The notes under the pieces are model-generated. The model saw nothing but the letters and a program-made list of their open reading frames with translations, searched no databases and was not told the DNA's origin. Positions 47,301 to 59,300 of a DNA stretch of 62,000 bases are shown here, one piece after another. Every line of letters begins with the position of its first letter. Within the stretch, counting starts at the first letter, position 1. The stretch comes from Phoronis australis (taxonomy: Eukaryota > Phoronida > Phoronidae). The stretch covers positions 9,419-71,418 of the forward strand of contig NMRA01000092.1 in assembly GCA_002633005.1 (NCBI GenBank). The letters run 5' to 3'. The position numbers were made by a program, and so were the translations under genes.

Positions 47301-50300
47301 AGGATTTATTGTACATTTAGATTGCCTTTAACTCTATACGGAGTGGTTGGTGCATGCCTGCCAAAAACTAGCTCTGCCCTTGTACTAGATCTATTAGACT
47401 GTGTAAGAACTTTTTGACTAATCGATCCTTGCATGCTCTCTAACTCTTCCAGAATCTTTGGATTATTCTGATGCGAGTAACCTTGTGAGTACATTCTGCT
47501 TTTAATTTTATTTCAATACAGCATGCGCTGATTGCTTTTTCAGTTTTTCAGTAGACAGGGGTGGATCCAGGATTTTCGAAGGGTGTGGATAATTCAGTAG
47601 TGGTCTTAAACCCCCTTTCTTCCTGTAATTAATGACCTCTGTAACAAAAACCCTTTTAGCATCATCATTTTGTGAACAGTTCCTGATTTAGGAAGCTGTA
47701 AGAGGGGGTAACCACAATTTCCAAAGGACAAGGATTCGCAATAGTCGGCAGCAGTTATTTACTCATTGCTACAGGAGGTTTGAGCAATGAGTGGACTCCT
47801 TGTCGACAAAATTTAAGATCCACCACTGCACAGTTGGTGTTACCATTAATGTAGCATCTAGCTAATGTACGGTGAGCTTAGCTGTCTCATCCAAAGATTT
47901 TTGGCGGTACTTAATCCCAAGATCGACTTCACTGTTCTTGACTTTTTTGAAGACTGCAACCTATGAGGGGGGTGTGGGTGGTCACCCAGTCCATTTTCCA
48001 GGATCCACCTCATGTAGGTTGTTGACAGCCAGCATGCAGGCTCTAGAGAAAGTGTTCAATGAATGTCCCCCAAAAATCACGATTTGTTTTGCTGATCCAA
48101 GTTTTCATTGTGTCATATTACAGGCTGTAGTCTCACCTTCGACAATCTATATTAAATGGTTACATTTGTAAATTTTGTTTTTACAAGTGCGTGTGTTTTT
48201 AGAACATCTCTCTGACCACATCCATGTCATCAATTGCCAAGACGGATTTTTTGTTTTATGTGATGTCACCACGAAAAACCTTAGAAGCAAACTGTGACAC
48301 ACACGACAGCTGCATACAACGGTGTTCTTCTGAATGCTGTTGTCGTCAGTCTTTCATTGGTTACTCTGTGTTGTCGCTGTAATGCAACTGTGTGAAAAGC
48401 TGGCTTCACCTAACATTTCATGTGCCTTTGTTTGTGTTACTGGATGTGTTGTTATTTAGCATTGCTGCGGATCTGTGGATTGCGCAGTACATCAAAAATA
48501 ACCAAAAAAACTTGAAGAGGCTGCTGAAAACTTTATACAACACTTAGATAAAAAATAAAACCACAACAAAAAACAGAATAATTCAGATTTCTGTAGGGAA
48601 TATACCTTTAGAAGCAATCAGTAAATTCCACTCAGTTCTGTAGTAAAATTATGTAAAACTACTTAAAATCTCACCAACTTGGGATGAATGTTATTGGTTT
48701 TACCGATACCCTTCATTCGAAGTAATAATAAACTTAAAAGTCTTTGAACATTGTTAAATTATGCCCACGATTTCTCAAAAAGTTGTAGTTAAAAGTACCG
48801 TATAGAACTTAGACATGGATCCCATATATTTAGGGCTACACAGAAATGGAAAAGATCAAATTTTGCTTCTCGAGCATTATAATTGTACTGTACAAGCCAA
48901 AAGGATTCAGACGAAATGACCCAGAATTGCCCATCATGACCGCTTAGCTGAAGTTGATTCAGAATTCACCGCCAGAGTAGTCTCCCCTGATGACTGAGAA
49001 TGAAGGAGAATTAACAAAAAAGTTAGTCGGTCAAGCCATTCTATAATTGACCTATCGCCAGGATTTTGAGGGATGGATGAACTGACCAGTCAGAATGCAG
49101 CAATCTTGACACACCTTCGTTTACAAGCTACCATTTTACTCAACAAACAACACGTTGCTGGGTAAAACTTGTTTGTCAACTTTTGGCGAGGGGGCGGAGC
49201 TTGCGATAGAATATTGGTTCCCTAACATTTGCTGCCAGTAATTTTTGCTGTTAACCAAATTACTAGTAGCCATCATGACGGAGAAAGCAGTATCTTGTCT
49301 GATTACTTTTGACTTGAAGTATATAAATTAATTTGGTTACAGATGCTTAGTAAATACTCTTTGTGTTACAAAACCTCCAAACTGGTCCTCATGCTACCTT
49401 AGGGTGATTCTCAACTTAACGTGAAGACCTGATAAAAATCAATTAATGGAGCTTCTGAGTGAGTTGTCCCTACCGATGAGGCCTGTTCCTCATGCATTTG
49501 ATCAGTAAGGACCTTTTTCTGAGTCAGATGTCGACTAGGTCCTGACAAATTAATATCCGCCTTTCATGCTATCATTTTCTGTGTCATATTGTTGTTTCTG
49601 AAGAGATATCATTTCAATCCTCACATGTGATCAGATTGTGTATTTATGGGTATTATCAAGTGAGGATTTATGTGTGTTATTAAATATACATTTATTAGAC
49701 ATATGATTTATGTGTATTCACTATTAATACATGTATGTATGTGACATAGTGTTTGTCGACTGTAACCAGGTTAATGCCCGAGTCATACATTTGGGCATTA
49801 AAAGGGGAACTTTTTGTTAACTCTGAGGTGGACGATTTAACAAATGGAGACATTAACTAGACCAGGTACAGTAGATGACGAGGCTATTGTCCACTTTTAA
49901 TTTATTCCTTGCCTGTGATTCTCAACTGAGTTTCATAATGGTATTCATCGTGTTTCATTCACATTTAAAACAGTCTGCACCCTGCTAAAAAAGAAAAGTC
50001 AATTTGTTGTTCACTCTCACAAAATTGGTCTCTTAATAATCCTAATCATGTTAGGATTCAATTTTATTACGAGCTCAAGTTGCAGGCGTCGCATACTTGT
50101 ATGAATGGTCAACTTGGGTCTCGTGAAAGTTATTGCCTGGGGCCACTGCTATCGTCAACAATTAAAGAGCGGTTTCGTCGCTAATAGTTTGCTTATATTT
50201 TGCTCGAATAATCACCAATTTAACTAGAAATAAGTTTTATGTCAATTAGGACGTGTAAATGTTCTCAAATTGTGACATTAAAAAAGTCTTCTCATACACG

Positions 50301-53300
50301 GGATGCATCAGCACTCCCTTTACTCCAAAGCTGGTATGAATGATTGAATTAACTTTGCAGTTTTCATACTGGAGTTAAGTTAGTATGATAATGAAAGGGT
50401 CTTTAGAAAGTACTGTGTGCCTGTCATTGTGTCCACTATCTTAGGCTTATTGCATTGGAAATGCAAGGGTATTGTATTCCTCTGTCTGCAGGTGATCAAG
50501 GTGAGAGGTGTATTAAGGAAACTTTTAAGTCATGCTGAGAACTATGGTAAATGATAAAATCATCCTAGTGCCAAATTTTAGAATCAAGAAATTTCAGTTT
50601 TTTTTGGAGTTTCCATCCTGAATTCAAGAGACTGTCCCAAATTGGAGAATTTTTAACCATACTTAGTGGGCTCCCGCATTTTGTAAACCAGTTTTCTCTG
50701 CTGAATACAATTGTATCACATTGGTTCTCAAAATCCCTCCGATCAATGTAAGTGTATTGCTTGGGCATGCACACGAGATAAGAGAGGAAACATTTGTAGT
50801 TTTGACCTACTTATACGAGGAAGTATCCATTATGTCTTTTATTGCAAGATTTATAATAGCAGTGTAGTTCATTGATAGCTGGTAAAAGGATGTGGCATTA
50901 CAGTGTGCAGGACTACATTTTGAAGGTTTACTAGTTATTCCTCGCTGGATTTGTGTACGGTGGATGCATGGCCATGTTGGCACGTACATGGTTAGGTAAA
51001 GGTATGTGATGGGCATTATGTCTGAGGTATTTCAACCCTCTCTGTGCTCACAATGTGAGCTCCGCATAGTTAAACTCTCTATCCAATCAGCTCAGCTTTT
51101 GAAAACTGCAATATGAAAACCACGTTTTTCGTGCGTTTGTTAAAAACTGACATTGCTCAATAGACTGACGTGAATGTGACATTTGTAGGTTAGTGTTCTG
51201 TGCTGAAAATAGAATACTGGCAGTTCAAAGACACCGACACTTAACCATGAAGGATTAGCTTTCTGGCCAGGAGTGAAAGACAAATCAAGCTATGCATGGG
51301 TAGACAATATCTCCTTTCACCTTTTATTGTCTCACAACCATTGTGTCCTGAGGAGGCTTTGTTTAGTGTGTATATTTTGATACCATGTTGATTTATGATA
51401 GATTTGAAAGGGGTATTTCCCTGGCTGTTTATCTGGTAATGTTGAATTCTTAACCAAAGCATTTTGGAGTTTAAAAACATTATCTGTATTCTCTCATACC
51501 TAGCTTCTATTGTGAGTATGCCGTATCATGACCTGATAAGCCAGGCTGGGGACTGCTTTCAAAAGATTAGCTCAAGTCTTAGGTTTTCGTTGATAAAATG
51601 GCTACTACTTAATTAAGCAATTTTGAAAATTCTTAAGACATAGTGTAATTTTCAGTCCTTTGTTCAGATTTTATGGTTTCCATCAGGGCCCGGTCTCTAA
51701 TCTTTGTACTCGAAACAAACTCGAAACTATTTTTGGCAATTTCTCTGCTCCTTTTGTGCGAACTTAAGATAATTGGTTATCAGACTGTGCTCGAATACAT
51801 TATAGTTTATGCATAGGAGTTTCTAGTTCAAGTTTGCCCTTGAAGACCCTTATATTCGTGCTACAAACTCGAGTAAAAACTCGAAATTTCGAGTTCAAAC
51901 TCGAACTTATTGCTTTAATATTGGGTTTACAAACTGTGAACTAAGGGCAATAAATTATCTACGTAAGTTATTGTGTACTCGAGCATAGAATAATAGACAC
52001 TTATCTTGAGTTCGCCAAAAAGTAGAATACAAAATGCCAAACCTAATTTCGAGTTCCATTTCGAGTAAAAAGATTGGAGATCGGGCCCTGGTTTTCATGT
52101 CCCAAAAGAAAATAGAAAAGTACTGCCTTGACACTTTTAAATCTTTTGTTTATATATGATCTGATAAGAGACAGTAATTACCCTCACTATCATGGTCGTA
52201 GGAAAGGGGGGGGGGCGGGGCTCATGCTCCCCAATAATTTGCAGGCGTCAGGGTTTAACCACAGCAACTGACATACAAAAGCGTGGGAACAGGGACAGTC
52301 AAGAAAAGAAAAACATCAAAACAAGGAGAAGAGAACAAATCCAGAACATTTGACAACTGTCTCTGCATGAAGGCCCTGGCCATTACATTGTCGTTAGGGG
52401 GCTCGCTTTTTGTGGCATACGTTACCTAAGTACACTTGAAAACGTGCACTTTATCATTCATACGTCATATATTTCGAAAAAAAATCGAAAGCATTCGTAA
52501 AGCACAGCTTTTGCAGACTCGAGTGTATTTAATTTACTAGGTTTTTAAATTCAATAAGACAATTTTGCGAATGCAAAACAATATTTTTCCAGAGACCCAG
52601 CTCTCATGGCTCAGGGAGGGGATAATGGATACAACTATGGCTCTATTTCTTTTGTTGTTTCCTCAAAATGGTATATCACTTTAGGAAAATTGATGACCTT
52701 ATAGATTGCATCAGTCGCTGAGCATGTCTTGTTTTTTGAAAGCATACGTCTTTTCATATTTATTGGCCCCGCTCTTTAAGGGGAAACTCCTGGCCTCAGT
52801 GGAAGTGTATCATTTTCCCTAGCCACCAGAAACTGGACTACCCGTTTTTCAACAAGGGATATTGAAACAACTCCAAACTAAAAGGCACTTTACCATAGAC
52901 CTCCGGACATCGCTCTTTCAAAAATACCTTCAAAGAATGACGCTGAAAAATGAACTTTTCCCAAACTGGATCATAATAAACTGAACCTCGAACGTAGATC
53001 CAGTGCAGATAGAAGGCACGAAGCTAAGCTGTTTGTCTCAAGCATTTTTGTGTCAGTGAGTCATAGCTGAGGTGACCAGCGCTTAGCCTAGCTTAAGTTC
53101 ATTCAGTTTGTATTTTCATACTCATCCTTTGGCAGATCTCAACTACAGTGGCTTGAGGACTTGAGGGAAGTGATATGTGTAAATGTAACAATTTCATTGA
53201 AATGTCACAACTGTTAAATTTCATTGTTACAGTTCAAATTGCTAGGAATCTCCTAAAATGCAACAGTTTGTTACATTTGTTGTTATTGTTACAATTTACC

Positions 53301-56300
53301 CCCCTAAATTCCTCTATGGTATCAGGGCCTTATGTAACCTAGTGAAGAGGTTCACTCATCTGATGAAGAGTCTACTTAAGATAAGTGAGAATGGAATGTG
53401 GATAAATCTGGTTGGGCTGACCACCTGACACTGGAGATATTCAAAAGATTTTATCAAATCGATCCTTATCTTGTTTAAAGGGGATGTTTACAGCATGCTT
53501 TCTGTTTGTTATATTAGATTTGACTGCCTTGCATTTTTGGTTTTGGTTTTGGTTTCAAAGCTATAACTGCAAACACAAGCCTCATATAAATCAACAAAAT
53601 AACAAATCAAACTACCTTCCATTGGGACAATGAAACTTTTGAATTTTGCTATCAACTCACCTCTTTGAAACAATACTGTAGCCATGCCTCAAATGTTTGA
53701 TTTAACTCCCCTGCTAAATAGTAAAGTGAGTAATGGTTGGTGTCTAACCCAATGCATGACTGGTGATGGCTGTCGGTGGGATGCGTTTCTTGAAAGTTAC
53801 TGGACACTTTAGCCAGAAATTTGGTGTTAGGCTCCACACAACTGTTTCAGGAATATAATTTAATATCATTTGGGCAAAAGAACAAAGTATCTGAGAATAT
53901 ACGCATTAGATAGTTGCTGGCTACTGAGATAATTTCTGTGAATTATTTCTAGACTGATGCTCTCATAATTTCTTGGCTAAACCTTTTAGAAATTGTGAAG
54001 CGGAAGCCCGAGAACAAATTTCTGACTTAAACAAGTCTTTGGAAAGTGTAGAAAGACAAATTTGGCAGCGATTTTTATCCGAAATTGGTGAGATTTTACC
54101 TAAAAATTTACTGTGTTCAGCAGCAGGTCCCAGGCAATGACCATAGTTTAGCTGAATGGCTGTTTTAAAAGCTAGAGTTCCTGTAATTTTGTTATTTATT
54201 AAGAAGTTAATCAGTTCAAGATGGAAATTTTCTCAAGTCCAAAAGTTCAGGGACCCCTGGAACACACAAATTGTTGGATTGGTATGAAACTGTCATCAAC
54301 TGTTGCCAGCTCCATAGAAACACGTCTGTCAAATATCACAAAGTTCTTGCAAAGGGCTTTAAGGAAATACAGCCACAAACGCAAAAAAAAAATCCCCAAT
54401 AAGGGGAGCCAGAGTAGAGAAACCTGTCCGAAAAACAATGTCAGACACGGTCTCCTCATTAGGAACAAACCTGCCAATTTTCAAAAGGATTCTTCAAGCG
54501 GTTTGACAGATAAGAAGGCGGACTGTTGACAGTTCACAAACAACAGGAAAGACAACAGTTCTGAAATTGCAAACAAGAGCAGTGTGGAGCATTGAAATGC
54601 ACTTATGACAGCACTGCAAATGGCGAGCTTCTATGTATCATAAAATGGTCATCAGATGGCCCACAATGTGTCAAACCCGCTGGAATTGAGACGGTGGTGT
54701 CGTTTTAAAAGTCTTACTGTAAATCACATTCATGAAACAGACTCCTGGTATAGTGACCCAGACAGAGGTTTTGTAACACACTGGTAGTTTGCTAAACAGA
54801 GACATTAAATTGGCTTTAAACTATCCACGATTTGTCATTAACTTGTGCATATTTTGGATGTTTCCCAATGTACATTTGCGTGGAGCTGCCTGTGTCTTAA
54901 GTTATTCAGCTTGTGAGCATGCTATTTCATTTTGCTGTTTGCTATATGTAAAATATGAACTATCAAGCAACTGAAATCTCACCACTATAAAACTCCCTCC
55001 ATAACACGTGAACTTTTGGTGGCGCTGAATGTTTGTCCACAAGATGGCGTTTCATGTCAATTGTCCACAAAATACACAAAACAGCTCATTTCAATATGTC
55101 ATTGCTGTATTACCAAAGTGTCTTTTACATCAACATCATTTTACATCTCACTGCTCCAACAATCCTGGATTTATACTTTATTGCACATCAAGTTAATTCT
55201 TGCCAATTCAAATTATCACCGATTACTGAATAAAAGCAATTTGTGGCTAACTGGGAAGCACCCTCAAAGCTAGTTTATAGTGAAACAGCACAAGTGAAGG
55301 TAAGACACACTAAGGTGATACATTGTGAATAATGAAAATACTGCAGATAGAGAATATATACAACACGTGAAACTAAGGTGAATGACAATTTGCCAGGTGG
55401 GTGATACCCTGCCAATTTTCAAGATGGGTAACCACACATTCCTTATATACATACATATCAGAACACATATCAATATACTGGTATATATAAAATGGTATGG
55501 GTTACGAGGAAGGGTTAATTGAGAAATTTAAGATAAAATGGAGTCGACTAGCAAATGAGGACGATGGCAAAATGTTGTAGTGAGACAACTGAAATAAACC
55601 ACGATACGTAATATGCACCAATAGGAAAACAACTGGGTTACACATACTGAAGGCATGTAAGTAGTTCAGAAAAAATATAGATCTGTACTTCATTGCAAAA
55701 TTAGAATACTTAGATTTCTGCCTTTTGATAAAACATTTAGGGTATATTAGGTATGTGTTTTTCTTTAGCTAATTCGCAATTTACTTTTTTTTACTAAACA
55801 ATACAAGGCTCCAGACCCTATTTATGATGATCCACACGAGGACGCCGGTAGTCACCATAGGCACCCACATGATGATGCCTATAGTCACCATAGTCATCAT
55901 AGCTACCATCCAGAACAGCTGGCTGTACCTCACAATACTTATCCCAATGACCTTGTTTATGATGACCCAGATGGAACCGGTGCTGTGCATGACTTTGATT
56001 ATGACGACCCAGATGCATGGAGTGGCATGCATGATGCTACTCACAGGTCCTCTGGGATAGTATGTCCAGTGCCCTATTCATCTAATCTGTCAACAGAGTC
56101 AAGTGAGTCTTCCCGTGCACCTCCAAGCTGCGAAGTCAATGCTAGCGTTCTCCTTCCTTGGTCACGTTGCACTTCCCGTGTTCTTTTCAATGGGTAGAGG
56201 TGTGTCGTCATGCATGCAAAATCCAGACCTACTTAATATCTGTGCAGACTGTCTGTATGCAAGATAGTACCAGATGTCGAAAACCTCCCGAGACAATACC

Positions 56301-59300
56301 ACATATTAGTTAAAATAATGTGATGAGAAAAATACCTACACAGGAGGGCGGCACATCCCTACCTACCCTTTCTGATTGTGAGAACCCCTCCACCCGACCT
56401 TGCACTAATAGAAAATTTCTCTTTTCCATGTCTTCTCTTGTCATTTTACTATATGAACTGGTCTTGCTTTAGATGAGCAATGACGGATGTGTGATTTTGG
56501 CCATTGAAATCTTAGTACACTAAACAAGATTTGCACGCAAGTGGACAAGGAACCATGCACTATTTACCCCCAGAGTATCCAGCAAAGTTCTTGGCACATC
56601 AAAGGCTTGATGTCGCCGTCACAGAGTGAAGGAAGGGAGCTATTTGCTCTTCACCATGGGCTTTGGTGAACATCCTGGATGAGATAATGTGGTCGTAAAG
56701 CAACACACCTGTTTAGCGTACGGGTTTCAAATTAAAAAATCAAACATTAGGCAAAAGACCAACGTGACTGGTTTCAAAATTGAAAAGTAAATATTAGCCA
56801 TCTTTGAATTGTTAAAATCAAAGCATTATAAGAAAAATTAACGAATAGATTTTCTTCAGCAACACGGCTAAGCAACGAGCATTAATTTGTGAATCGATTA
56901 TGACGGGTTAGTCAGTCTGGCATTATAGGCTCGCTTAGGCGTTTGGGTAACAAAACCGAAAATGTTAGCGTACGATTCGTCTCCTGGCCCTTGGGTTTAC
57001 TATTTCAGGTTAGGCGAATGGGTCATTTCCAAAAACATATGTGTTACATATGTGTTGAAATTTGTGTCTGGTAAAGCTAAGTTATATTCGATGGTAGCAT
57101 GTCACCAATATGGGGCATCGTTTTTGTACAAGTAGCACATAATATTAATAATGCTTCACCATTTCATACCAAATTTTGAAAATTTATATGAGTGTTCGCA
57201 ACAGTTTTAGATATTTTTTTTACTTTTTAAATTGAAATCTATTCAAAATTGGCAGAATTTTACCATAACTTAATTCACAGTTGTCCCAACCTGGCCTATT
57301 GTTTAATAATGCTCTCTAATCTGATAATAGATCTTATCCACCTTGAGTGGTTGATTACAATCTTTTATTATGAAGTGGCCTTTGTTCACAGTGGCCATTT
57401 TTTTAAGGTTTTATAACCAGGAAACTGCAAAAGAAGGACACACTGCTTAGTCAAATAACACCTTTTAATGGTATCGTTCTGCCTCATTCTGAAGGTCAGC
57501 AATATTTAGTTAGCAGAAATGACACCCTTAATAGCATGTATCATACTATTTATTTCATTTTTACCATTTTATTCAGTCTGTGCCCATATCTCCGCCTGTT
57601 CTGTCGGTCTTACCCTGTCGATAGTTGTCACGTTAATCTTTGAAAAACATGAGGAAAGAACGACGTCACTAGATCCTGCAATGAGTGTCCATTGCTATTC
57701 AGACAAGGGTGTGGTAGTGCCTATGAGGGCATGTCAAAGTACATTGGTTTTGGCAGCGTGCTCTCCTTTAAGGGAGGTGCAAGTGTAACACAGACAGCTG
57801 TTAACTCGGGTCACGAAAAAAATGTTGGAAGACGATCGAAAGTACTAGACTCTTTTCCAGCTGTACTTTGAGGGGTAGCGTGGTTTCTGCCTTCTATTAG
57901 ATATTGTAGGTGGTGCTGAAAGTTTGTTCAACAAAAGCTCTAAAACATGGTGCAATGCAGTATTATATCAATGAGTCACCTTTATGTCAAAAGTATGCTA
58001 AGTTAAAGTGACATGTTAACATTTGAATGACGTGCCTATTCTGCCAAGCTCCAGAAGGTTCTTTGAACCTTTTGTTCTGATCAAATTGGGAAAATTCTCC
58101 TGCAGGTTTCTCTGCAGGAGTTAGGCGATGCCCCCTGGTGCTGGAAAATCCTTAAATTATACACAATTGAAATTGTTTGGCAATGGAAGTGCTGGATTTT
58201 CGTGATCATCAAATTACTCAATAATGCAGTAATTCGTCATCTATTGCATATTTCGCACAAATGATTGACAAAATCGTCTCTTGTCTTCTTTTCAGAGGCT
58301 GATTTGACCTAAATGCAATTTGCGAAAAGTTTACCAAACGTTTTTTTGTGATATTACACAATGTACACAACACAAATATTAGACAAAATTTTCTTTATCT
58401 TAAGTTTGTCAAGAAATTTGACGATATAAAATTTCATTTGTCTGTCATATTGTGGGCTAAATAGGTGCGAAAAAGAAAGTGTAACTGAAAAAGACTATTT
58501 TTGGTATCGCAAACATTAAACAACGAAAATGCGCATGCATTGGAAATTTTTTTCCTGAAATCAAACACTGAAATTCCTTGAAAGCCTTAGATTTGTTAGA
58601 ACCTCAAGGGGAATAATCGTTGACAAAGACTATGTTTTTTATCGTTATGTAGAGTTTCATTAATTTGTAACTTATACAATAAGATAAGTGGGATTTCATG
58701 TATTCTTCGAAATGTTTGCCAGAAAAGAACATTCCGCTTTTTATAGTGAGCTGGCTTGCAGTATATGTGTCTGAGTATCAAAACTATAAAACTTTTCACC
58801 AAGGCAAAATGTGAACTGAAAATGATTGGAGATTTTTTAGTACATATGACCAAGATATCTAGTCTTTCAAAATTAAAATCCCAAAGTTAGAGACTTATTG
58901 TTTGAGTTAAATAACTGCAGATTTGTGAAAGGGAATTGTTCTTCTATGGAGAAGCTTTGTAGAATACACTTTTTCACGTCAATCATTTGACCTTTCCTGC
59001 TGGTACAGAAAAGACAGGGCAGAAGATTAGAGTAATAAGTTGGTAATTGCTTTTAGGTGATTAGAGCAGGATTTTTTCATTTCTTTATTGCAATACAGGT
59101 TTGCTACATTCTGTTTGGTACTTTTAAAAAATATATGTATTGAAATTGAGTGTTTTGGTGGTATGCTTGAAATGAGTACAACCTTTTCTGAGCCTGAGTA
59201 GTTAACTTTTTATTCAATAATGTAGATCTGAAATGTTTATGTTTTATTTAAAGCCGTTTCATGGTGCTATGCAGCAAAAGCCATCTCTGCTCTACGCTGT

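Noticed and set aside
55824-56060. Met/Thr/Ile-rich plus frame and minus-strand frames over adaptor exon 8
   Set aside because: Shadows of the exon; only the frame with YDDP repeats joins in phase to neighbouring exons.
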